Shown here piece by piece: positions 10,977 through 18,674 of a stretch of DNA of 64,000 nucleotides; position 1 is the stretch's first letter; each line of letters opens with the position of its first letter. Where the stretch lies: positions 241,867-305,866 of the forward strand of contig NZ_LT635837.1 of assembly GCF_900128475.1 (NCBI RefSeq), read 5' to 3'. This DNA is from Mediterranea massiliensis. GTDB taxonomy: Bacteria; Bacteroidota; Bacteroidia; Bacteroidales; Bacteroidaceae. The position numbers and the translations under genes were made by a program. The notes below the pieces were generated by a model. The model was not told the DNA's origin. It saw only the letters and a program-made list of their open reading frames with translations, and searched no databases.

Positions 10977-12468
10977 GTTCCGTCAATATTTGATAGACAA
11001 GCGGCAGATTGACGTGACGTCGCACGTGGTCGGCCAGTTTGTCGTATTGTTGTTCTTTGAATGCCTGATAGTCAAACGTGCCTCGTTCCTTCAGTTTGTC
11101 GGCAAAGGGCTCGAGCAGGAAGTCGATGAAAGCCGCATTGTCCAGTATGCCGTGAACGTAAGTCCCCATACAGGTATGGTCCACCAGACAACCGTCCGGC
11201 TGTCCGTCTTCCAGACGAGTCAACGGCTGATAGCCTTCTCCAGCAATTCCTGTCGTAGTACCCATGTGAATCTCGTAACCGGTCATGCCATCGGCCGAAC
11301 GGCCCACTCCGTCGGCAAAGTCAAAATGTACCTGACGTGTCACCTTCTTGCCTGTCATGCGGGTACTCACCGGGAGCAGTCCCAGGCCGGGGAGCCTCTC
11401 CATATCACCTTCCACGTGGTCCGGATCGAGTACCTCCTGCCCCATCATCTGATAACCGCCACAGATACCCATCACCGTCTTTCCATCACGCCGCGCCTGG
11501 ACAATGGCCTGTGCCACCCCGTTACGCCTCAGCTCGTACAGATCGTCCAGCGTACTCTTGGAGCCGGGCAGCAGGATGATGTCCGCCTTGGCAATTTCTT
11601 CCGTGTTGTTGGTATAGAAGAGATGGACACGGGGATCTCGCTCCAACACATTGAAATCGGTAAAGTTACTGAGATGGCGCAGCAGTACCACGGCCACATT
11701 GACCTTGCCCCGTTCGGCCTGCATGGATTTGGCCGCCAGCGACACGCTGTCCTCTTCCTCTATATATATGTCTTTATAGTAAGGCACCACTCCTACAACC
11801 GGTATTCCGCAAAGTTCCTCCAGCATCTTGACACCCGACTCAAAAAGGCGGATGTCACCGCGGAACTTGTTAATCAGGATTCCCTTGATGCATGCCCTTT
11901 CGTGAGGCCTCAGCAACATCAGCGATCCATACACGCTGGCAAACACCCCACCCCGGTCGATGTCACCCACCAGAATCACTTTGGCTCCCGCATGCAGGGC
12001 CATGGGCAGGTTGACCAGATCACTGTCACGCAGATTGATTTCAGAGATGCTTCCGGCCCCTTCCAGCACAATGGGATTATAACGGGCAGCCAAGCGGTCG
12101 TAAGCGGCACACACCTCCCGGCGTAGTTCCTCGCGCCCTTCCTTGCGGAAATAGTCGTAAGCATTGCGGTTGCCCATGGGACGGCCGTTCAGTACCACCT
12201 GAGAAGTATGGTCGCTCTGCGGTTTCAACAAGAGCGGATTCATGTCCGTATGGCAAGGGATACCGGCCGCTTCGGCCTGCACGGCCTGTGCCCGTCCTAT
12301 CTCCAGACCATCGGGAGTGGCAAAGGAATTGAGGGCCATATTCTGGGCCTTGAACGGAGCCGGATGATAACCGTCCTGCCTGAAGATGCGGCAAAAAGCG
12401 GCTGCAAGAACACTCTTGCCTACATCGCTTCCGGTACCGGCCAGCATGAGGGGATATAATGATTTCAT
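10969..12468 (-). CDS. cobQ: Cobyric acid synthase
   Basis: A 499-residue glutamine-dependent amidotransferase (CobQ/CbiP) that amidates the b, d, e and g side chains of adenosylcobyrinic a,c-diamide. The N-terminal part is a dethiobiotin-synthetase-like ATPase domain (MLAGTGSDVGKSVLA, VLEGAGSISEINL). The C-terminal part is a glutaminase domain with the nucleophile in MGICGGYQMMGQ. The ATG at 12468 is chosen because an upstream in-frame start at 12492 falls inside a TACCTTTG promoter box (12490-12497). It is the first gene of the minus-strand group cobQ-cobD-cbiB. Confidence 0.95.
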   Translation of the reverse strand: MKSLYPLMLAGTGSDVGKSVLAAAFCRIFRQDGYHPAPFKAQNMALNSFATPDGLEIGRAQAVQAEAAGIPCHTDMNPLLLKPQSDHTSQVVLNGRPMGNRNAYDYFRKEGREELRREVCAAYDRLAARYNPIVLEGAGSISEINLRDSDLVNLPMALHAGAKVILVGDIDRGGVFASVYGSLMLLRPHERACIKGILINKFRGDIRLFESGVKMLEELCGIPVVGVVPYYKDIYIEEEDSVSLAAKSMQAERGKVNVAVVLLRHLSNFTDFNVLERDPRVHLFYTNNTEEIAKADIILLPGSKSTLDDLYELRRNGVAQAIVQARRDGKTVMGICGGYQMMGQEVLDPDHVEGDMERLPGLGLLPVSTRMTGKKVTRQVHFDFADGVGRSADGMTGYEIHMGTTTGIAGEGYQPLTRLEDGQPDGCLVDHTCMGTYVHGILDNAAFIDFLLEPFADKLKERGTFDYQAFKEQQYDKLADHVRRHVNLPLVYQILTEHD

Positions 12469-12489
12469 ACGTTTCGTTTTTTGCGGACG

Positions 12490-12497
12490 CAAAGGTA
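12490..12497 (-). promoter_or_regulatory. Probable -7 box of the cobQ operon
   Basis: TACCTTTG on the minus strand, 21 bp before the cobQ ATG, fits TAnnTTTG. The nearest TTTG lies 23 bp upstream, slightly longer than the usual 19-21 bp, and sits in the T run that ends the small-RNA candidate. Confidence 0.5.
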
Positions 12498-12521
12498 GTA
12501 AAAAAGTCCGGGAAGAAGGGC

Positions 12522-12549
12522 AAAAAAAAGGCTATCTTCCCAGACAGCC
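12522..12549 (-). terminator. Terminator of the small-RNA candidate
   Basis: On the minus strand, GGCTGTCT and AGATAGCC pair (8 bp including one G-U) around a GGGA loop and are followed by eight T (12529-12522). Confidence 0.75.
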
Positions 12550-12588
12550 AATCTTTTGTTAACCTTAAATCTAATACTATGAAAAACA
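12522..12588 (-). ncRNA. Candidate small RNA upstream of cobQ
   Basis: A compact, protein-free transcription unit on the minus strand. A full promoter (TTTG, 19 bp, TACCTTTG) ends at 12594, and about 65 nt later comes a hairpin plus eight T. The predicted RNA of about 67 nt is AU-rich in its 5' two thirds and ends in a GC-rich terminator stem. It carries no convincing reading frame; a few-codon ORF cannot be excluded. The exact 5' end is estimated from the -7 box. It points at cobQ, so readthrough would feed the cobQ operon and the stem could instead be an attenuator. Confidence 0.62.
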
Positions 12589-12593
12589 CATTG

Positions 12594-12624
12594 CAAAGGT
12601 AGGCATTTTCTTGAAACTTCCAAA
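12594..12624 (-). promoter_or_regulatory. Promoter of the small-RNA candidate
   Basis: A perfect Bacteroidetes housekeeping promoter on the minus strand: TTTG (12624-12621), 19 bp, TACCTTTG (12601-12594). No coding sequence follows before the terminator about 45 bp on. Confidence 0.78.
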
Positions 12625-12705
12625 AGAATGATATGAAAAATGCCGTATTATAACACGGTTTAAATTCTATATTATCTTGTTAACAAATAAATAGTAAGCC
12701 ATAGG

Positions 12706-12737
12706 TTTGCGAAACTTGAATAAAGTACGTAACTTCA
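12706..12737 (+). promoter_or_regulatory. Probable pncB promoter
   Basis: TTTG (12706-12709), 20 bp, then TAACTTCA (12730-12737), a partial match to TAnnTTTG. A start point near 12744 would give a leader of about 20 nt to the pncB ATG at 12765. Confidence 0.45.
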
Positions 12738-12764
12738 CAGCCTGAACAAAAAAATAGTACCATT

Positions 12765-13928
12765 ATGATTTATTCCATTCTCGATACCGACCTCTATAAG
12801 TTTACCACCTCGTACGCCTACATCAAGCTGTTTCCCAATGCGCAGGGCACATTCACCTTTACCGACCGCGACCACACGGTCTACTCCGACCGCTTCCTCG
12901 CCGAGCTTAAGGATGCCATCGAAAACATGCAACGGATTACACTGACAGGCGACGAACTGGAATACATGACCCAAAGCTGCCGCTTCCTGCCCCGTGTCTA
13001 CTGGGAATGGCTGTCTTCGTTCCGCTTCCAGCCGGAAAAAGTGAAAATCAGCCTCGACGAAGAAAGGCATCTGCACATGGAGGTAACGGACTATATGTAC
13101 AAAGTGACCTTGTATGAAGTACCCTTGCTGGCCCTGGTATCCGAAGTAAAGAACCAGGTTTCGGGCAACGTACCCGACCCGGCTGAGGTAACCGCCCGCC
13201 TGGTAGACAAGGTGGCACTTTCCAACCGTCATCACCTGTCGTTCTCGGAATTCGGCACCCGGCGCCGTTTTTCGTTCGAGGTTCACGATACCGTCATCGG
13301 CTATCTGAAACAGCATGCACAATACTGCACGGGAACTTCCAACTGCTACTTTGCCATGAAATACGGCATGCGTCCCATGGGTACGCATCCGCACGAATGG
13401 TTCATGTTCCACGGTGCCCAGTTCGGCTACAAGCATGCCAACTACATGGCGCTGGAGAATTGGGTCAACGTCTACGACGGCGACCTGGGCACAGCCCTGT
13501 CCGACACCTACACGACCGATGCCTTCCTGAGCAACCTCAGCCGCAAGCAGGCCAAACTGTTCGACGGAGTACGCTGCGACTCGGGCAACGAATTCGAATT
13601 CACCGACCGCCTGATAGCCCGCTACCAGGAATTCGGCATCGACCCCACCACCAAGACCATCATCTTCAGCAATGCGCTCGACTTCCCGAAAGCACTCGAC
13701 ATCCAACGGTTCTGCGAAGGACGCATCCGCTGTGCTTTCGGCATCGGTACCAACCTGACCAACGACACCGGCTTCAAGCCCGCCAACATCGTGATGAAGC
13801 TGACCCACTGCCGCATGAATCCCCATCAGGAATGGCGCGAATGCGTCAAGCTGTCCGACGATGAAGGAAAACATCTGGGCAGCAGCGAAGAGGTGAAAGC
13901 CTGCCTCTACGAATTGCAACTGGTCTAA
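12765..13928 (+). CDS. pncB: Nicotinate phosphoribosyltransferase
   Basis: A 387-residue enzyme that makes nicotinate mononucleotide (NaMN) from nicotinate and PRPP with ATP. Visible marks are the start SILDTDLYKFTTSYAYIK, the conserved FSEFGTRRRFSFE, GTSNCYFA, the catalytic-region HEWFMFHGAQ, FDGVRCDSGNEFEF and FGIGTNLTND. It stands alone on the plus strand between two minus-strand cobalamin blocks and ends tail to tail with the pduO gene, sharing 4 bp. NaMN is also the phosphoribose donor of CobT, which may explain its position. Confidence 0.95.
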   Translation: MIYSILDTDLYKFTTSYAYIKLFPNAQGTFTFTDRDHTVYSDRFLAELKDAIENMQRITLTGDELEYMTQSCRFLPRVYWEWLSSFRFQPEKVKISLDEERHLHMEVTDYMYKVTLYEVPLLALVSEVKNQVSGNVPDPAEVTARLVDKVALSNRHHLSFSEFGTRRRFSFEVHDTVIGYLKQHAQYCTGTSNCYFAMKYGMRPMGTHPHEWFMFHGAQFGYKHANYMALENWVNVYDGDLGTALSDTYTTDAFLSNLSRKQAKLFDGVRCDSGNEFEFTDRLIARYQEFGIDPTTKTIIFSNALDFPKALDIQRFCEGRIRCAFGIGTNLTNDTGFKPANIVMKLTHCRMNPHQEWRECVKLSDDEGKHLGSSEEVKACLYELQLV

Positions 13929-14509
13929 GCGTCGTCTGCCGGCCGTCGCTTGCGTTTGTAGGCAAACTCCTGCCATTTCTCTTCCGGCCAGTTCTGACGC
14001 TGCATCTCCATGCGTGCCATGACAAAGAAGAGGTCGGACAGGCGGTTGACCAGAACCAGAATATCTTCGTCCAACGGTGACTGGCGGTGGAGCGTCCACA
14101 AGCGTCGCTCGGCCTGCCGGGCTACCGTACGCGCGAAATGCAACTGGGCCGACACAGGTGTCCCGCCGGGCAACAGGAAATAACCGTGGTCTGCCAACTG
14201 TTCCGTCAGGCGATCCATCTCCTGCTCGCAACGGAGGGTCAGTTCGGCTGCATGCAGTTCGTTGGGGTTCACTTTGTGCGGCGGCGTAGCCACATGGCTC
14301 ATCACTACCATCAGTTCCTTCTGTACCTCGTGTAGCAGGGACTGCCAGCCGTCATCGGCAGGCAGCAAGGAACGGACGATGCCTATCACGGCATTCAGCT
14401 CGTCCAGACAGCCGTTGGCCTCAATGCGGATGTCATCTTTGGGCACCCGCTCCCCTCCATGAATGCCGGTCATTCCCTTGTCACCGGTCTTTGTATAGAT
14501 TCGTTTCAT
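13925..14509 (-). CDS. pduO: PduO-type cob(I)alamin adenosyltransferase
   Basis: A 194-residue ATP:corrinoid adenosyltransferase that adds the adenosyl group to the cobalt of reduced corrinoids. The N-terminal signature RIYTKTGDKGMTGIHGGERV binds ATP. LARTVARQAERRLWTL and LVNRLSDLFFVMARM are the conserved helical segments of the PduO family. It overlaps the cbiA stop by 4 bp, so the two are translated from one message, and converges with pncB. Confidence 0.93.
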   Translation of the reverse strand: MKRIYTKTGDKGMTGIHGGERVPKDDIRIEANGCLDELNAVIGIVRSLLPADDGWQSLLHEVQKELMVVMSHVATPPHKVNPNELHAAELTLRCEQEMDRLTEQLADHGYFLLPGGTPVSAQLHFARTVARQAERRLWTLHRQSPLDEDILVLVNRLSDLFFVMARMEMQRQNWPEEKWQEFAYKRKRRPADDA

Positions 14510-15837
14510 AGTTCGTTTTCAAAAAGTTTGTCCAAATCGGTTTCTCCCCAATACAGGTGGGTATAGCTGGCCAGCAGGTTCTTGTAACGGAACACCGGTG
14601 TGTCCACCGGCTGTCCCTTGGCGTTGCACACCTGTGCTGCCGACGGCCACAGATGCTCTCCCGCCCTCTCTACAAACTGGGTGTAATGGAATTCGTGTCC
14701 CCGCAACGCCTGCCCGTTGTAGTCGAAGCGCCGGTAGCCCAGGCTCAGCTTGCGGTGTTCCTTCCGGTTGGAAATGGAAAATGGCAGTACACCTGCCAGC
14801 GGCCGGAAATCGGGTTGCCCGTCCAGGCAGACACCCTGCGACAAATAGATCATTCCGCCGCATTCAGCCAGTGTCCGTCCACCATTCTCAATGTAACGGC
14901 GGACCGATTCCAATGTTACAGTTGCCGCCCCCAAAGCTTCAGCGTGCTTTTCAGGATAGCCACCGGGCAGATAGAGCAGACGGGTGCCGGCTGGCAGCGG
15001 AGCCGATTGTTCGGGGTCGAAAAACACCACGTCGCCATAACGTCTGAGCAAATCCAGATGTTCAGTATACAGGAAAGAAAACGACTCGTCGTTGCGGGCC
15101 ACGGCTATGACCCCATCCCTCTTCGCTGCACATTGCCCGGCGCGGCTTGCAGGCAAAGGAACATCAGCAGCCTCCAGCAGACGACCGATGTCGACATGCG
15201 CTTCCAATTGGGCCAGCAGACGACGGCCGGCCTCGTCCGTCTCCCGCTCGCTGAAGTCCAGTCCCAGGTAGCGGGAACCCTGTTCCAGCAAAGGATCCTT
15301 GGGCAGGTAACCCAAGCATTCCACCTGCAGGTCGTCACACACCTCCCGCAGCATGTCGAAATGACGGGGCGAACCCACCCGGTTGAAGATGACACCCGCA
15401 AAACGGATGTCCTGCCGGAAATGCAGAAATCCCTGCAACAGCGGAGCCAGCGAATAGGCCGCCGAGCGGGCATCGACCACCAGCACCACAGGCAGGTGGA
15501 GCAGACGGGCCACCTCGGCCGACGAACCGCGGTCGCGGCTGTAGCCGTCGAACATCCCCATCATGCCTTCCACCACACACACATCCGCACCGGCGGCATA
15601 GCGGGCATAGACCTGCTCCACATGGGCAGCCGAAGCCATGAACAGGTCGAGATTGACCGACGGACGGCCACAGGCCCGCTCGTGAAACTTCGTGTCGATG
15701 TAGTCGGGACCGCACTTGTAGGGCTGCACATTCAGGCCTCTGGCCTTCAGCAAAGCCATCAGCCCGCGGCTCACCGTTGTCTTTCCGCTACCCGACGTAG
15801 GGGCGGCAATCAGAAATTGGGGAATGCTTTTTGTCAT
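14506..15837 (-). CDS. cbiA: Cobyrinate a,c-diamide synthase
   Basis: A 443-residue glutamine-dependent CbiA/CobB that amidates the a and c side chains of cobyrinic acid. The N-terminal ATPase P-loop is LIAAPTSGSGKTTVSRGL. VVEGMMGMFDG and CGPDYID are conserved, and the C-terminal glutaminase domain has its nucleophile in TLAECGGMIYLSQG. The ATG at 15837 is preferred over 15870: it begins MTKSIPQFLIAAPTSG, and a TATCTTTG box lies at 15858-15865, between the two. Confidence 0.94.
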   Translation of the reverse strand: MTKSIPQFLIAAPTSGSGKTTVSRGLMALLKARGLNVQPYKCGPDYIDTKFHERACGRPSVNLDLFMASAAHVEQVYARYAAGADVCVVEGMMGMFDGYSRDRGSSAEVARLLHLPVVLVVDARSAAYSLAPLLQGFLHFRQDIRFAGVIFNRVGSPRHFDMLREVCDDLQVECLGYLPKDPLLEQGSRYLGLDFSERETDEAGRRLLAQLEAHVDIGRLLEAADVPLPASRAGQCAAKRDGVIAVARNDESFSFLYTEHLDLLRRYGDVVFFDPEQSAPLPAGTRLLYLPGGYPEKHAEALGAATVTLESVRRYIENGGRTLAECGGMIYLSQGVCLDGQPDFRPLAGVLPFSISNRKEHRKLSLGYRRFDYNGQALRGHEFHYTQFVERAGEHLWPSAAQVCNAKGQPVDTPVFRYKNLLASYTHLYWGETDLDKLFENEL

Positions 15838-15857
15838 TTTCCTGCATTTATTTCGGG

Positions 15858-15865
15858 CAAAGATA
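15858..15865 (-). promoter_or_regulatory. Probable -7 box of cbiA-pduO
   Basis: TATCTTTG on the minus strand, 20 bp before the cbiA ATG, matches TAnnTTTG. No good TTTG is seen at the expected distance. The divergent next gene starts only about 50 bp away, so the control region is shared. Confidence 0.5.
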
Positions 15866-15915
15866 ACCATATCTGAACAGAAAACCTTATCTTAGCTGCC
15901 AAAATGATACACACC

Positions 15916-17346
15916 ATGATTACAGAAGAACTGAAAAAGCTATATATAGCCTACACCGGACACGAACCGGAATCCATTGACGAGATGCCCGCATCGGGCT
16001 CCAACCGCCGTTACTTCCGCCTGAAAGGTACCCCCAACCTGATTGGAGTGAGCGGCGAAAGCATCGAGGAAAACCGCGCCTTCCTCTACATGGCCGAGCA
16101 CTTCCGCCGGCAGGGCCTGCCCGTGCCACAAGTCTTCATCAAGTCGGACAACGACATCTATTACCTGCAGGAAGACCTGGGCGACACACTGCTCTTCAAC
16201 GCCATCGAGAAAGGACGCAAGACCAGCGTCTTCGGCGAGGACGAGAAGCAGCTGCTGCGCAAGACGCTCCGCCTGCTGCCCGCCGTCCAGTTTGCCGGGG
16301 CCGAAGGCATGGACTTCTCCTACTGCTACCCGCAGGCCGAGTTCAACCGGCGCAGCATCCTGTGGGACCTGAACTACTTCAAGTACTGCTTCCTCAAGGC
16401 CACCGGACTCGACTTCCAGGAAGACCGCCTTGAGGACGACTTCCAGAAGATGGCCGATGTACTGCTACGCAGCAGTTCGGCCACGTTCATGTACCGCGAC
16501 TTCCAGAGCCGCAACGTCATGATCAAGGACGGTGAGCCGTGGCTCATCGACTTCCAGGGCGGGCGTAAGGGACCCGTCTACTACGACGTGGCCTCCTTCC
16601 TGTGGCAGGCCAAGGCCAACTATCCTGACAGCCTCCGACAGGAATTGCTGCACGAGTACATCGACGCCCTGCGCAAGTACCAGCCCGTAGACGAGGCCTA
16701 CTTCATGGCCCAGCTCCGCCACTTCGTGCTGTTCCGCACCATGCAAGTGCTCGGTGCCTACGGCTTCCGCGGCTATTTCGAGAAGAAGCCCCACTTCATC
16801 CAAAGCGTTCCTTTTGCCATTGAGAACCTGCGCCAGCTGCTGCGCGAGCCCTACCCTGAATATCCCTACTTGTGCCAGGTGCTGACCGAACTGACCCAGC
16901 TGAAGCAGTTTACCGACGACCTGCAGAAGCGCCGCCTCGTGGTAAAAGTCACCAGCTTTGCCTACAAGAAAGGCATTCCCGAGGACCCCTCTGGCAACGG
17001 CGGTGGCTTCGTCTTCGATTGCCGTGCCGTGAACAACCCCGGCAAGTACGAACGCTACAAGCCCTTCACAGGACTGGACGATCCTGTCATCCGATTCCTT
17101 GAAGACGACGGCGAAATCACCACCTTCCTGGAACACGTCTATGCCCTGGTCGACGCATCGGTGAAACGCTACATGGAGCGCGGCTTTACCAGCCTGTCCG
17201 TCTGCTTCGGCTGTACGGGCGGCCAGCACCGCTCTGTCTACTCGGCCCAGCATCTGGCCGAGCACCTGAACCAGAAGTTCGGCGTACAGGTCAACCTGAT
17301 GCACCGCGAACAGAACATCGAACAAACCTTCAACGCCCGTAACTGA
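15916..17346 (+). CDS. Aminoglycoside-phosphotransferase-like sugar kinase fused to a RapZ C-terminal domain
   Basis: A 476-residue two-domain protein. Residues about 1-330 form an APH-type kinase: a small lobe with GSNRRYFRL, the catalytic loop YRDFQSRNVMI and the metal-binding LIDFQGGRKGPVYYDVASFL. Residues about 342-476 match the C-terminal domain of RapZ, the glucosamine-6-phosphate sensor, with TSFAYKKGIPED, PFTGLDDPV and the diagnostic CFGCTGGQHRSVY. The start at 15916 is chosen since a TATCTTAG box (15888-15895) would put the transcript start near the alternative ATG at 15904. A MurU-like gene follows 1 bp later. The likely job is amino-sugar 1-phosphate formation in cell-wall recycling (AmgK-like). 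The sensory role of the RapZ part is inference. Confidence 0.9.
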   Translation: MITEELKKLYIAYTGHEPESIDEMPASGSNRRYFRLKGTPNLIGVSGESIEENRAFLYMAEHFRRQGLPVPQVFIKSDNDIYYLQEDLGDTLLFNAIEKGRKTSVFGEDEKQLLRKTLRLLPAVQFAGAEGMDFSYCYPQAEFNRRSILWDLNYFKYCFLKATGLDFQEDRLEDDFQKMADVLLRSSSATFMYRDFQSRNVMIKDGEPWLIDFQGGRKGPVYYDVASFLWQAKANYPDSLRQELLHEYIDALRKYQPVDEAYFMAQLRHFVLFRTMQVLGAYGFRGYFEKKPHFIQSVPFAIENLRQLLREPYPEYPYLCQVLTELTQLKQFTDDLQKRRLVVKVTSFAYKKGIPEDPSGNGGGFVFDCRAVNNPGKYERYKPFTGLDDPVIRFLEDDGEITTFLEHVYALVDASVKRYMERGFTSLSVCFGCTGGQHRSVYSAQHLAEHLNQKFGVQVNLMHREQNIEQTFNARN

Positions 17347-17347
17347 C

Positions 17348-18091
17348 ATGAAAGCCATGATATTTGCCGCCGGACTGGGCACCCGCCTGCGTCCGCTCAC
17401 CGACCACATGCCAAAGGCCCTGGTACCCGTGGCCGGCATTCCCATGTTGCAACGCGTGATACTGCGTCTGAAGGAGGCCGGATTCGATGACATCGTCATC
17501 AACATCCATCACTTCGGAGAACAGATACTCGACTTCCTGAAAGCGAACGGCAACTTCGGCGTCCGCATCCGCATCAGCGACGAGCGGGGCGAGCTGCTCG
17601 ACACGGGCGGAGGCATCCTGAAAGCCCGCCCCCTGCTGGACGACGGCGAGCCCTTCCTCATCCACAACGCCGACATCCTGACGCACATCGACCTGGCCGC
17701 CTTCTACCGCCACCACATGGAGAGCGGAGCCAACGCCACCCTGCTGACCAACCACCGGCAGACAGCCCGCTACCTGCTGGCCGACAACGGCAACCGCCTG
17801 TGCGGGTGGGTGAACAAGTCGACCGGCGAGACACTGCCCCCCGGCACCCCCTACGAAGAAGGCCGCTACAACGAACTGGCCTTCGGCTGCGTGCACGTAC
17901 TCTCACCCTCGGTCTTCGGCTACATGGGCCGCGGACGGTGGACCGGCAAGTTCTCCATCATCCCCTTCTACATCGACATCTGCCGCCAGGCCCGCATCCA
18001 GTGCTACCCCATCGACACCGAAGGATGGTTCGACGTGGGCAAGCCCGAAACGCTGGCTCAGGCCGAAGCCTACTACCGGACACACGAATAA
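17348..18091 (+). CDS. MurU-like sugar-1-phosphate nucleotidyltransferase
   Basis: A 247-residue nucleotidyltransferase that should join a nucleotide to a sugar 1-phosphate. The signature AAGLGTRLRPLTDHMPKAL is at the start, with ELLDTGGGILKA, the metal-site LIHNADILT and the C-terminal EGWFDVGKPETLAQAE. Size and motifs resemble MurU (MurNAc-1-phosphate uridylyltransferase) and mannose-1-phosphate guanylyltransferases. The kinase directly upstream (1 bp gap) argues for the AmgK-MurU type of pair, which bypasses de novo UDP-MurNAc synthesis. Confidence 0.9.
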   Translation: MKAMIFAAGLGTRLRPLTDHMPKALVPVAGIPMLQRVILRLKEAGFDDIVINIHHFGEQILDFLKANGNFGVRIRISDERGELLDTGGGILKARPLLDDGEPFLIHNADILTHIDLAAFYRHHMESGANATLLTNHRQTARYLLADNGNRLCGWVNKSTGETLPPGTPYEEGRYNELAFGCVHVLSPSVFGYMGRGRWTGKFSIIPFYIDICRQARIQCYPIDTEGWFDVGKPETLAQAEAYYRTHE

Positions 18092-18120
18092 AAGGAAACC
18101 CCCAAAACAGAAATCATACC

Positions 18121-18555
18121 ATGCCAAAGAAATTCTACAAAGACATCCCTGCGGAATATCCCGTATGCCAGTACGCCGACTGTCCCCGCGCGGCCACATG
18201 CCTGCACCAACTGGTGTACCAGCCCCTCGCGGAGCGCGACGCCTACCTGCGCCTCATCAACCCCGACCGATGCACGAAAAACAGTCAGTGCCCCTACTAC
18301 CGCGACTCCACTCCCGTGACATACGCCCGAGGCTTTACGGGCATGCAGAAGCACATGTACCCCGGCCAGTACCAAATCTTCATGTCCCTCCTCGTGCGGG
18401 AGTTCAGCCGCAACCCTTACTTTGAACGCCGCCGCGGCGAAACGGCCCTCTCGCCCAAAGAACAGCACATCGTGCTCCAGGCCCTCCGCAAGGCAGGCGT
18501 AACAGAAGACCTGAAGTTCGACACCTATGAAGAGAACATCAACTGGTACGACTAA
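18121..18555 (+). CDS. Conserved Cys-rich protein (DUF6078-like)
   Basis: A 144-residue cytoplasmic protein without signal peptide or membrane segment. The N-terminal third holds a cysteine cluster (CQYADCPRAATCLHQ, then CTKNSQCPYY) that may bind a metal. The rest is basic and Tyr/Arg-rich (MQKHMYPGQYQIFM, LVREFSRNPYFERRRG), ending TYEENINWYD. It resembles the DUF6078 family of Bacteroidetes as I remember it. The function is unknown. The start ATG at 18121 follows the MurU-like gene by 29 bp, so it may share its transcript. Confidence 0.8.
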   Translation: MPKKFYKDIPAEYPVCQYADCPRAATCLHQLVYQPLAERDAYLRLINPDRCTKNSQCPYYRDSTPVTYARGFTGMQKHMYPGQYQIFMSLLVREFSRNPYFERRRGETALSPKEQHIVLQALRKAGVTEDLKFDTYEENINWYD

Positions 18556-18596
18556 TCACAAATGAATCCGCTTACGGATTATAGACCAAACTAACA

Positions 18597-18664
18597 GCCG
18601 TGCCCGTCGGGACGGGTGCTACCGCCCCTTGCTGCACGGCACTCCCCGGGCGATGAGTTTTTTT
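18597..18664 (+). ncRNA. GC-rich structured RNA or complex terminator
   Basis: GCCGTGC (18597-18603) pairs with GCACGGC (18634-18640). Inside lies a second perfect hairpin (CCCGTC, GG, GACGGG), which shares its first base with the outer arm. A short ACTC/GAGT stem follows, then a run of seven T (18658-18664). This may end the upstream DUF6078 transcript or be part of a separate structured RNA. No match to tmRNA, SRP RNA or 6S RNA was recognised. Confidence 0.45.
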
Positions 18665-18674
18665 GTCCTACAAA

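Noticed and set aside
15904..15915. Start of the APH-RapZ gene at the first ATG (15904)
   Set aside because: A TATCTTAG box would make this form leaderless; the ATG 12 bp on is preferred, though the difference is small and uncertain.
18597..18664. SRP RNA, tmRNA or 6S RNA
   Set aside because: None of the diagnostic sequences (for example the GGAAGGAAGCAGCC-type SRP loop or a tmRNA tag frame) is present.
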